A DNA stretch of 52,234 nucleotides from Treponema sp. Lineage in GTDB: Bacteria; Spirochaetota; Spirochaetia; Treponematales; Breznakiellaceae. Numbering within the stretch: position 1 is the stretch's first letter; each line of letters opens with the position of its first letter. A program made the translations under genes and the position numbers. The stretch spans positions 1-52,234 of the forward strand of contig WQZG01000015.1 of NCBI GenBank assembly GCA_009780855.1, written 5' to 3'. A model generated the notes under the pieces. The model saw nothing but the letters and a program-made list of their open reading frames with translations, made no database searches and was not told the DNA's origin. Of the stretch, positions 1 through 7,283 are shown piece after piece.

Positions 1-1290
1 CCACGGAAGAATGGGCACGATTCTGGCGGCCATGCCGATGTTATCGTACATGGACTTTTCGCCGGGCAGGGGCAGGCGCCAGTCAACATTGGGAATGCCG
101 AACCGGTTCCAAATGGAGCATTCCTCGCTGCACATAAAATCGCCGAGACGGAAAGCTACTTCAGGATTTTTGCAGTCCCTGGTAATCGCGTATCTTTTCT
201 GCAACTCGGAAGGCATGTAAACCGCCCATTGGATTCCTTTGGGTCCCTTAAGCGGCGGAATCGGTTCATATTCAAGACGCATCTGGTTAGTAGGACTTAG
301 GGCGCCGGCCAGTCCGGCGGCGAATACGCCGACAGTCGCCACATCCTGGCTCTCGACAATTCCGCGGAAGTTATTGGCGTTAATCGTAAAAAGCTGATCC
401 AGAATAAGGCCGTCAGCCATTAGGCCGCGGACATAGCGCAGAGCGTCCCGGTAATCCGGCTTATTGTAAATCGTATCAACCTTCCCGTTGCTGACAATGA
501 GCCGGTCGCGGGTATCGCTGTAGATAAAGGCGTTAAACAGATACTCATGCAGCCTGCCCCGGACATCTATATTGCCGCCTGCGGGAATCTCGTCCTTTTT
601 CCCGTTTCCGTTGGGATCCCTGTCGCGGAAAGCTTCCAGAACCGTTCTGAATTCCGCGGTCGTAGTCGGGACCTTAAGGCCCAATTTGTCCAGCCACCTG
701 GTGTTCATCCAGGCCCGCAGGGCGTACATTTCCCCGATCTGTTCTCCGTATCCCATGACGTAGTAGATGTTGCCGTCAGGTGAATGCCATCTCTGGAAAA
801 CATCCTTTGCCGCTGTCAGCGCAAGCTGCTGCGGTATATAGTAAGCGTACTGGTCATATAAATTGTTCAGCGGAATTACGATGCCTTCTGTACCGATGTT
901 ATAAATCTGTTCTTCGCTGAATCCGAAATTAATAAATAATTCCGGCAGCGTACCGCCGCTGGCGATTTCGATCAGAAGTTTTTCCTGGCCCGGATTTCCC
1001 GACGGGTAAATATTAAAATTGAATTTTACGTTGCATTTGTCCTCCAGCATTTTTGTATAGGCGTTGGTTGTAATATCCTGCACAACGGTTTCCGGGCGGA
1101 CCGCCGTGTTGAATGTGACTGTTTCTTTGGCAATGGGAAAAACACCTTTTGGATTGCAGTTGGCGGCGGAAGCGGAAGCAGGTGCGGTGCGGGCGGTATC
1201 CTGTCTGCCGGCCGCTGCCAGCGGCAGCGCTCCGGCTAACATCAGGAATCCGGCAATCAATTTGATCCAAATTGATTTTCCTCTTTTCAT
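1..1290 (-). CDS. ABC transporter substrate-binding protein, partial (C-terminus beyond window)
   Basis: The reading frame opens at ATG 1290-1288 behind a CTCCGGAGG-like ribosome site (complement of 1291-1300) and stays open to the window edge, so at least 430 residues are present and the stop is missing. The N-terminus is a Sec signal peptide ending in ALPLAAAGRQ. Residues about 185-215 hold a calcium-loop-like motif, DRDPNGNGKKDEIP, typical of Lpl-type oligosaccharide-binding proteins. The protein should bind an oligosaccharide outside the cytoplasmic membrane and hand it to permeases, which probably lie beyond position 1. It follows the NagB-family gene by 52 bp on the same strand, so it likely belongs to the operon that starts at 5475. 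Family assignment is firm; the ligand is unknown. Confidence 0.88.
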   Translation of the reverse strand, partial: MKRGKSIWIKLIAGFLMLAGALPLAAAGRQDTARTAPASASAANCNPKGVFPIAKETVTFNTAVRPETVVQDITTNAYTKMLEDKCNVKFNFNIYPSGNPGQEKLLIEIASGGTLPELFINFGFSEEQIYNIGTEGIVIPLNNLYDQYAYYIPQQLALTAAKDVFQRWHSPDGNIYYVMGYGEQIGEMYALRAWMNTRWLDKLGLKVPTTTAEFRTVLEAFRDRDPNGNGKKDEIPAGGNIDVRGRLHEYLFNAFIYSDTRDRLIVSNGKVDTIYNKPDYRDALRYVRGLMADGLILDQLFTINANNFRGIVESQDVATVGVFAAGLAGALSPTNQMRLEYEPIPPLKGPKGIQWAVYMPSELQKRYAITRDCKNPEVAFRLGDFMCSEECSIWNRFGIPNVDWRLPLPGEKSMYDNIGMAARIVPILPW

Positions 1291-1342
1291 AAATTCCTCC
1301 GTTAATAATTAATCGCTGTTCGATCAACCGCCGGCCTTTATG

Positions 1343-2182
1343 TTAACGAAGCTGACCAACCGGAGGGTTGGCTACGTACCGGGCAATTGTTATCTTTGCG
1401 TCCCTGTGCCTCTGCAGGAACGAACTCGGAACAAAGCGGGTAACCTCACCCAGGGCAACCTTGCGGATAATGCCGTTCTGCCAGGTGCGGTTCATGTAAA
1501 GCCGTATTTGCCTTGAGCCAAGAATTTCCTTCATACCGACAGTAATGGCGGTCTGCGGAATATAGTCGATGTAACCATTGGCCGCTGTCACCGAATTAAT
1601 GGTTTTTGTTTCGCGTGTAAGCTTTAGCATCCTGCTTGGCAGGGCAGCGAACTCTTCATCGGTGATTTTGTCCCCGGGTTCCGGAGGCTCGTTAAACGCG
1701 ACATGGCCGTTAATGCCTACGCCGCCGTAAGTAACATCTACGCCACCCAGCTTTTCGATCAGCTCGCCGATCTCATGCTCGCGGCCAGGACGCGGAAATA
1801 TCCGCTGATTCTCCGGAATGTTAAGTTCGGGTTCCATTTTATTGTAAAACTCGTTTACCATAAAACCTTCAAAACTCAGCGGGTTATCCAGAGGCACGGC
1901 TTTTCCGTCCGGCAGGATATATTCATCCATGTTGATGAACCAGACATTTTTAAGCGAAATCCGGTGTCTGCTGCACATCCACCTTAATTTGGCGTACTGG
2001 CCGATGGGACCAACCGGTACAATAAAAACGGTGTGTTTGCCCTGTCTGTTGTTGACGCTGATATGATCTACCATATCAAGGGCGATGTGGTAATAAATAT
2101 CCTCCTCTGTATCCACAATCTCCAGGGGTATTTTGGATTTCTGCATCAATTCGGCCGCGCCGACATTCTCATACGTCTGCAT
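1343..2182 (-). CDS. NagB-family sugar-phosphate isomerase/deaminase (glucosamine-6-phosphate deaminase-like)
   Basis: A 279-residue cytoplasmic protein of the NagB/RpiA fold. Visible family motifs are NMDEY (catalytic Asp region, near residue 85), GVGINGHVAFNEP (active-site His and Glu, near residue 155) and the late VPSSFLQRH segment. Known members convert glucosamine-6-phosphate to fructose-6-phosphate and ammonia. The loop reads GINGH where the E. coli enzyme has GNDGH, a substitution also common in other NagB homologues. It sits between the cytoplasmic paralogue gene at 2282 and the binding-protein gene at 1290, so it probably processes a sugar delivered by that system. Because the operon shares an operator with the transketolase operon, an aldose-ketose isomerase role on another sugar is possible. 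Starts at ATG 2182 after an AAGGAGGG-type site. Confidence 0.85.
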   Translation of the reverse strand: MQTYENVGAAELMQKSKIPLEIVDTEEDIYYHIALDMVDHISVNNRQGKHTVFIVPVGPIGQYAKLRWMCSRHRISLKNVWFINMDEYILPDGKAVPLDNPLSFEGFMVNEFYNKMEPELNIPENQRIFPRPGREHEIGELIEKLGGVDVTYGGVGINGHVAFNEPPEPGDKITDEEFAALPSRMLKLTRETKTINSVTAANGYIDYIPQTAITVGMKEILGSRQIRLYMNRTWQNGIIRKVALGEVTRFVPSSFLQRHRDAKITIARYVANPPVGQLR

Positions 2183-2222
2183 TTTCTAGCCCTCCTTAAA
2201 AAATTTTTTGTAAAATTTTAAC

Positions 2223-2280
2223 CACGAATTGTACCAAAGGTACGTCGTACCTTTGGTACGTACACGAACAATTGCGAACA
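2223..2280. repeat. Dispersed intergenic repeat with perfect 14-bp palindrome
   Basis: Arms 2231-2244 and 2246-2259 are exact reverse complements around one base. Each arm is itself a small palindrome of the form GTACC-AAA-GGTAC. The unit is bracketed by CACGAA at 2223 and TACACGAACA at 2261-2270. A second copy with only one inner palindrome lies at 49581-49612 with the same brackets, so this is a dispersed element. It abuts the stop codon of the 2282-3187 gene and may fold as a hairpin in the operon transcript. Confidence 0.8.
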
Positions 2281-2281
2281 C

Positions 2282-3187
2282 TCACAAAAATGTTGTCCTC
2301 ATTTTCCTGACTGTTTCCAGTACATTGGCGTTGGCGTCGAGGTTATACCACAATGATACGCCGGGAAATCCGGATTCGTACAGGGCATTTACCGCGCTTT
2401 TGCAATACAGCAAATCAGAGGCGTACCCGGACCTGGAAGCCGCCGGAACCTCGTCTCCAACAGCAGCGCCCATTGTTACCTGCGGGAAGACACAACAGGA
2501 GCCCGGGTAATCGCTGAATTGTTTTAACATCGTGTTAAGCGCGTAATTTTTCCAGTTGGACAAATTCAAATCCCTGTTCCTGCAGTCAACTGCAAGGGAG
2601 GCCTGGGTCTGCAATACCATCCTGTCCAGCTCCTGCGCGAAACGACCGTAGTTCCAGTTTGTAAACCCTGTCTCTTTTAAGTCACAGCCGGTAGGCGGCG
2701 CGGCCCCTGCCTTAAACCCTGCTCCGCGGATCAACGAAGCCGCTTCGCGTAAATGCCTGACGCTTGCCTCTCCGTGAAAATCAAACTCCAGAAGAAAGTT
2801 TGGTTCGTAAGCGTAAAAAACAGTATCAAGCTGCTTCCTGCCCGCAGGCGACAAACAGTCAATTACCAGACGCAGATGATCCATGCCGGCGGTTAATACT
2901 GAATAACGTATATTGATGCCGGACAGCGCTTCTCCAAACCGCGCAAGTCTTTCGTTTACGATCTTCATATCAACAAAACGATAGGGAGGATTTTTTACAT
3001 CATGCCTGGCCCTGCCCAAATCAGAACCCGGTTCTATGCCGTTGCCTGTTACAATGTTGAGAACATCACCGTCACGCAGATATGGCTTTAACTCGTTAAT
3101 AATAAAGGCGTCCCTGGGACTTGTATAGTCTTCATTTTCGTAAGCCTGCCATAGGTGGAATAAAAAATTAAAATTACCTGCTGCCAA
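2282..3187 (-). CDS. Cytoplasmic paralogue of the lipoprotein's C-terminal domain (function unknown)
   Basis: A 301-residue protein without a signal peptide or membrane segment. It is homologous along its whole length to residues about 438-753 of the lipoprotein encoded just upstream. Shared blocks include LKPYLRDGDV, VTGNGI-PG, YRFVDM/YRYVDM, YEPN followed by Glu-Phe, NWNY with a downstream QTQ, PQVT and GFPGVSLW. The pattern of conserved Glu, Trp and Asn at strand ends looks like a TIM-barrel glycosidase, but I do not recognise the family. The start is TTG at 3187-3185, chosen because AAGGAG stands 6-7 bases upstream and no ATG fits; the gap to the upstream stop is 26 bp. The last residues run into the dispersed repeat. 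An extracellular/cytoplasmic pair of the same fold suggests sequential processing of one substrate. Confidence 0.8.
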   Translation of the reverse strand: MAAGNFNFLFHLWQAYENEDYTSPRDAFIINELKPYLRDGDVLNIVTGNGIEPGSDLGRARHDVKNPPYRFVDMKIVNERLARFGEALSGINIRYSVLTAGMDHLRLVIDCLSPAGRKQLDTVFYAYEPNFLLEFDFHGEASVRHLREAASLIRGAGFKAGAAPPTGCDLKETGFTNWNYGRFAQELDRMVLQTQASLAVDCRNRDLNLSNWKNYALNTMLKQFSDYPGSCCVFPQVTMGAAVGDEVPAASRSGYASDLLYCKSAVNALYESGFPGVSLWYNLDANANVLETVRKMRTTFL

Positions 3188-3213
3188 AAAATTCTCCTTG
3201 CTTTTTTAAAAAA

Positions 3214-5475
3214 CTACTTTGCGGTCCTCATTGTTTTTACAGCGGTCAGCATGTTGTTTAAAACAATATCAGACTGGCCGAACCAGAGCGAAACCCCGGG
3301 GAAACCTGCATCATTAATGGCTTCCATTGCCTTTACACAATAAATAAGGCCCGCCGCGTTTGTGTTGCCTCCGGTATCTCCGGTGCCTTCGTTCCCGATG
3401 CCTTCCGCGATGGTTACCTGCGGGTACATAACACAATTATTGGGGTACGCTGAATTCTGCGCAACAAGGGCATTGATTGCCTGCGCCTTGAAATTGGGAA
3501 TATTCAGATTTTTGCTGTTGGAATCACTGGTCAGCGATCCCTGAGTCTGAATAATCATTTCGTCAAGGAGCTGCCCGTATTGCGCGTAATTCCAGTTAAT
3601 AAAAGTAGCCGGTTCCCTGAGTCCGCGGCCGGTCGGCGCCAGTCCGGATTTTAGGCCGGCTGCCCTGATAATGGCGGAGACATCTTCAACATACGGAATT
3701 CCTCCGGGCCCGCTGTAGGTAAATTCCGTACAGTAATTTGGTTCATACCCGGTCGTTATGCCGTGGACAAAAGCTTTTACATCCGGATCAAGACCCGCGA
3801 TTACTTCCTGTATGTGATCTTTTCCGGTTGTGTAAATTTCATAAACAAGATCAATATCTGAAAGCGCGTTCCTGAGTCTGCGCAGCCGCTGGTTCACAAT
3901 GGTCATATCAACGTACCTGTAGTTTGGGTTGTTGACATTATGATTGGCGGGAGGCTGGGTAATTGCCGCGCCGGGTTGGATTCCGTTACCGGTAACAACG
4001 CACAGCACGTCCCCGTCGCGCAGATACGGTTTAACCTGATTAATTATAAAATCATCCTGGGCACTCGGGAAACGATCGGCGGCTCCGGGTACGGTATAAC
4101 CGGGGTACCCCTGATCATCAGCAGCGTAACTCTGGTAGAGGTTAAAAAGAATACTGTAATTGGGTGTATCGGTTGTTGCTGGTTTTAACACTGCGTTCAC
4201 CACCTCCTGTGTAATGCCCGGATCGGGGACAGCTTCAAACGGATCCGTAATAACTCCCGGCAGCGGTTCGTACTCATTGATATACGCTTTTACTGTATCC
4301 GGGAAGAGTTTGATAATCTCGGCTTTTGTAAACCAATTGTCTGCCGCAGAAGTATTTTCTCCCCTGAACCTGATATCGAGATAAGGTTCGATTACGCCGG
4401 TATAACCATCCAGTTCCGCCGGTATTTGCACGATGAATTTTATCTGCTGCCATTCACCGGCTTTGGCAAAAAAACTTGTACTGACATTCATCCTTGATAA
4501 AGCCTGAGCGCCCGCGCCTGCAGTTGACGGGTAGATCGCCAGCGCGATTGACATTCCGGCGCTTATAGAATCCGCGTAACACCATGCGGAAACATAATAC
4601 CAATCACCGGCCGCAATCGGTACGCGCTGGCATGTTTCCCTGGCAGCGCCTGACACAATCTGCACGCTTTTGGCTGCCGGCACATTGGCTCCCGGAGAAG
4701 CGACAAAGTTCGCGTTCGTTATGCCGCCTCCGTTGGATCCCCAATTGCCGACAAAATTGGAATTGCTTGAGTTCATGTTTGAGCCGAACTCTGGATTGGC
4801 TAGATTATTTTTTGTACTTGCGATGCCCTGGTATTTAACCGCGTTGGCACCAAGCTGGGGATTCATCAAAGTGTTAACGGGACTGGCCGGCACCAAAGCC
4901 GGGAACACAACATAATTACCGGACAGGTTGTACCAGAAATCATCTTCGGTAAAAAAAGGCGGGGGCGGGGGCGGAATAATTTTTTCTGAAAACTGGCTGA
5001 CAAACACCATGTTGATGTTTTTGTTGTCACATACTTTGGGTATAAAAAACACATAGGCCCCGTCATTGGTCAACACCTGTCCGGGCTGCGGTGCAATTAA
5101 AAAATCCCAGTAGACATTTGCTTCCTTGGCGGTTAAAACAAATGATTCGTAGTATTCAAATAACGAGGCGTCAGCCTTGAGGTAGCCGCTGTCTTTTTGT
5201 TTGGAATCCCAGATAAAAAAGATACCGGGGAATTCCGCGCTTCCAGCGTTGGACGCAATCTTGGGACCGGACGCGTTCGAGCGGGAATTATTCTGTACCG
5301 CCTCGAGCTGCGCGGCCGCCGCCGCATCCTGCTCGCCGTTCCATGTTACATCACTGATGGCTTTAACATTCCGCGGAACAGCGGCGTCATTTGCCGGAGC
5401 TAACGGAAAAACACAGCCGATAAGCATACCGCTTATCAGGGCCGCAACCGCAAAAAACAGAAAACATTTTTTCAT
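3214..5475 (-). CDS. Large lipoprotein: carbohydrate-binding-like domain plus unrecognised C-terminal domain
   Basis: A 753-residue exported protein. Residues 1-21 form a lipoprotein signal peptide with Cys21 in LIGC, so it should be anchored in a membrane. An Asn/Ser/Ala-rich stretch and a six-proline run (residues 168-173) separate the N-terminal region from a jelly-roll-like segment at about 225-390, containing paired aromatic strands such as DWYYVSAW and EWQQIKFIV, resembling carbohydrate-binding modules. Residues 438-753 match the 301-residue protein at 2282-3187. Candidate catalytic residues are the two Glu of YEPN-x3-EF. ATG 5475 follows CAGGAGG by eight bases. Its promoter is strong and carries an operator matching the transketolase operon's. 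A surface glycan- or glycolipid-degrading role is inferred; the family is not recognised. Confidence 0.82.
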   Translation of the reverse strand: MKKCFLFFAVAALISGMLIGCVFPLAPANDAAVPRNVKAISDVTWNGEQDAAAAAQLEAVQNNSRSNASGPKIASNAGSAEFPGIFFIWDSKQKDSGYLKADASLFEYYESFVLTAKEANVYWDFLIAPQPGQVLTNDGAYVFFIPKVCDNKNINMVFVSQFSEKIIPPPPPPFFTEDDFWYNLSGNYVVFPALVPASPVNTLMNPQLGANAVKYQGIASTKNNLANPEFGSNMNSSNSNFVGNWGSNGGGITNANFVASPGANVPAAKSVQIVSGAARETCQRVPIAAGDWYYVSAWCYADSISAGMSIALAIYPSTAGAGAQALSRMNVSTSFFAKAGEWQQIKFIVQIPAELDGYTGVIEPYLDIRFRGENTSAADNWFTKAEIIKLFPDTVKAYINEYEPLPGVITDPFEAVPDPGITQEVVNAVLKPATTDTPNYSILFNLYQSYAADDQGYPGYTVPGAADRFPSAQDDFIINQVKPYLRDGDVLCVVTGNGIQPGAAITQPPANHNVNNPNYRYVDMTIVNQRLRRLRNALSDIDLVYEIYTTGKDHIQEVIAGLDPDVKAFVHGITTGYEPNYCTEFTYSGPGGIPYVEDVSAIIRAAGLKSGLAPTGRGLREPATFINWNYAQYGQLLDEMIIQTQGSLTSDSNSKNLNIPNFKAQAINALVAQNSAYPNNCVMYPQVTIAEGIGNEGTGDTGGNTNAAGLIYCVKAMEAINDAGFPGVSLWFGQSDIVLNNMLTAVKTMRTAK

Positions 5476-5523
5476 GAGGGTATCCTCCTGTAGATAACCG
5501 GCGGGAGCCGGGCAGGTATTTAA

Positions 5524-5540
5524 TTACTTACAGAAAGTAA
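5524..5540. promoter_or_regulatory. Operator core TTACTT-N5-AAGTAA
   Basis: TTACTT at 5524-5529 and AAGTAA at 5535-5540 form an inverted repeat with a 5-base spacer. It lies about 11-27 bases downstream of the expected start of transcription of the lipoprotein operon. The right half extends as AAGTAAATAAT (5535-5545), identical over 11 bases to the right half of the palindrome at 23887-23927. Confidence 0.6.
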
Positions 5541-5557
5541 ATAATTCGGATAGCTAT

Positions 5558-5586
5558 ATGATAAGGCTGTTTTTATTATTTGTCAA
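5558..5586 (-). promoter_or_regulatory. Sigma-70-type promoter of the lipoprotein operon
   Basis: On the minus strand TTGACA (complement of 5581-5586) and TATCAT (complement of 5558-5563) are separated by exactly 17 bases. Transcription would begin near 5551, about 75 bases before the ATG at 5475. Confidence 0.75.
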
Positions 5587-5620
5587 ACAAAATATTAATA
5601 ATTTTTTATTTTTCGAAAAA

Positions 5621-5673
5621 TTGTTATATATACGTGACATACCTATAATATTTAAGGTATAATATAATAGGTA
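5621..5673 (+). promoter_or_regulatory. brnTA promoter region with overlapping inverted repeat
   Basis: Two good promoters overlap: TTGTTA (5621-5626)-17-TATAAT (5644-5649) and TGACAT (5635-5640)-17-TATAAT (5658-5663). A third TATAAT lies at 5663-5668. TACCTAT at 5640-5646 and ATAGGTA at 5667-5673 form an inverted repeat around the -10 boxes, a plausible site for autorepression by BrnA. Confidence 0.65.
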
Positions 5674-5680
5674 TTAAATA

Positions 5681-5983
5681 ATGAATGAAGTACAATTTAT
5701 TTGGGATGAAAATAAAAATATCAGTAATATCTGTAAACATGGTATAAATTTTAATGAAGCAGCAAAAGTATTTTTTGATCCTGAACATCTTGAACTGTAT
5801 GATGATAAACATTCGACAGCTAACGAAGATAGATGGATTATTATAGGAAATGTTAACGTAAAGATATTATTGGTTATAATAAACCATAAAACAGATAACC
5901 TAATCAGAATTATTTCTGCAAGAAGGGCAACAAAAAACGAACAGGAGGCATATTATGAGCACAACAGTAAGAAATTTGAATAA
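5681..5983 (+). CDS. brnT: BrnT family toxin
   Basis: A 100-residue protein matching the BrnT (DUF497) ribonuclease toxins: it opens with FIWDENKN, followed by NICKHGINFNEAAKVFFDP, and ends with the IRIISARRATKNEQEAYYE block that carries the conserved Arg-Arg pair. Known BrnT proteins cleave RNA and arrest growth until bound by BrnA. The coding region is AT-rich compared with its neighbours, as is common for acquired toxin-antitoxin modules. It overlaps the antitoxin gene by 29 bp in a different frame, which implies translational coupling. No strong ribosome site precedes the ATG; the weak TAGGT lies about 9 bases upstream. Confidence 0.92.
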   Translation: MNEVQFIWDENKNISNICKHGINFNEAAKVFFDPEHLELYDDKHSTANEDRWIIIGNVNVKILLVIINHKTDNLIRIISARRATKNEQEAYYEHNSKKFE

Positions 5984-6269
5984 TATATTAAATCACATAC
6001 CTGCCAAAGAGGAACTGGAGGCTCTTAATGAATTTAAGAAATTAAAAAAAGAAGATATTTCAGATATACCCGAATTAACCCGGGAACAACTCGTTATGGC
6101 TGTTAAAGCAAGACAGCTGCGAAAAGAAATGTATAAACCTGTAAAAGTGCCGGTAAAAATAAATTATGACGCTGATGTTCTTGAGTGGTTTCGTTCATTG
6201 GGGAAAGGATATCAAACCAGAATGAACACCGCTTTACGGGAATATATGCTAGCTAACTTAAACAAATAA
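5955..6269 (+). CDS. brnA: BrnA family antitoxin
   Basis: A 104-residue protein with a charged N-terminal part and a C-terminal ribbon-helix-helix domain: VPVKINYDADVLEWFRSLG followed by KGYQTRMNTALREYM, the BrnA signature. It should neutralise BrnT and repress the pair by binding the inverted repeat around 5640-5673. It begins inside brnT at ATG 5955, behind a full AGGAGG site, so it is likely translated more strongly than the toxin. Its last 12 bases overlap the convergent lactonase gene on the other strand, which could interfere with transcription of both. Confidence 0.92.
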   Translation: MSTTVRNLNNILNHIPAKEELEALNEFKKLKKEDISDIPELTREQLVMAVKARQLRKEMYKPVKVPVKINYDADVLEWFRSLGKGYQTRMNTALREYMLANLNK

Positions 6270-7283
6270 AACGCAAACCGGCGACGGAATTTCCAGCCGC
6301 AGATTGGTAGCCGCGGGCAGGCCGTTTTCCATTTTAAAGACGATAATATTATCGGAGTCCTGATTTGCCGCCAGGCAAAATGCGCCGTCAACCGTAAAGG
6401 CGAAATCACGCGGCGAACGTCCTCCGGAAGGAATTACCGCCGACAGAGAAAGGGCTCCGGCTGCGGGATTTATTTTGAAACAGGCAATGCTGTCGTGCCC
6501 CCGGTTGGATGCGTAAAGATATTTTTCGTCAGGAGAAAGCTTGATTGCGGCGCAGTAACTTTCAACGGAGCAGTCCGCCGGCAGAGTAGAATAAACACCG
6601 ATTCTTTGGCCGTTATTCACATTAAAGGCATATACCTCGCTGCTTAATTCGCAGACCAGCCACGCATACGATGAAGTCCGTGAAAAAACAATGTGTCTGG
6701 GACCGCTGCCGGGTTCGGTTATTAAGCTGCCGGCGGAAATCTTTTCCGCGGCAATTTCTTCAATAGTCAAATCTTCAATATTATAAAAAACAGCGCGGTC
6801 AATGCCCAAATCTACAACGCAGAGACGGCCGCTGCGGGGATCAATCTGTGAGCAATGCACATGGGGGCCTTTCTGCCTGACCGGGTTTGGGCCATGGCCG
6901 CTGTGCGCGTACAATTTTGGTTCGCCCAGCACACCGTTGTTGGAATCGAAAACAGACAGGGTACCGTCGCCGTAATTAGAAACAAAAATTTTTTTGCCGT
7001 CAGGGCTTGCGCATACGTGGCAGGAACTTGTTCCGCCTGTTTGCCTTACAGACAATTGCGACAGCGAACCGTCGTCCGATATGGCCCAGGAAGCAATTCC
7101 GCCGTACCCGCCGGATTCAAGAACCGAGTACAGGATTTTTTCATGGACGGCAAGAAAAGCGGGACTGTTTGCCTGCCAGGAATTTAATATTTTTATACTG
7201 CCCGCGGCAATATCGGCTTCGATTAGGTAAATGCCCAAGCTGGCCCGCACCGAATATGTTCCGATATAGGCGCGGTATTTCAC
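6258..7283 (-). CDS. Lactonase, seven-bladed beta-propeller (6-phosphogluconolactonase-like)
   Basis: A 341-residue cytoplasmic protein of the YbhE/Pgl beta-propeller lactonase family. It begins YRAYIGTYS and contains the recurrent blade motifs VSNYGDGTLSVF, GPHVHCSQIDPRSG, GSGPRHIVFS, LYASNRGHDSIACF and PRDFAF. Members hydrolyse sugar lactones such as 6-phosphogluconolactone; the natural lactone here is not evident. Translation starts at GTG 7283-7281, which overlaps the stop of the ROK gene by four bases (GTGA), so it is coupled to it. It is the last gene of a three-gene unit with an aldolase and a ROK regulator. The gene ends convergently inside brnA. Confidence 0.88.
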   Translation of the reverse strand: MKYRAYIGTYSVRASLGIYLIEADIAAGSIKILNSWQANSPAFLAVHEKILYSVLESGGYGGIASWAISDDGSLSQLSVRQTGGTSSCHVCASPDGKKIFVSNYGDGTLSVFDSNNGVLGEPKLYAHSGHGPNPVRQKGPHVHCSQIDPRSGRLCVVDLGIDRAVFYNIEDLTIEEIAAEKISAGSLITEPGSGPRHIVFSRTSSYAWLVCELSSEVYAFNVNNGQRIGVYSTLPADCSVESYCAAIKLSPDEKYLYASNRGHDSIACFKINPAAGALSLSAVIPSGGRSPRDFAFTVDGAFCLAANQDSDNIIVFKMENGLPAATNLRLEIPSPVCVLFV

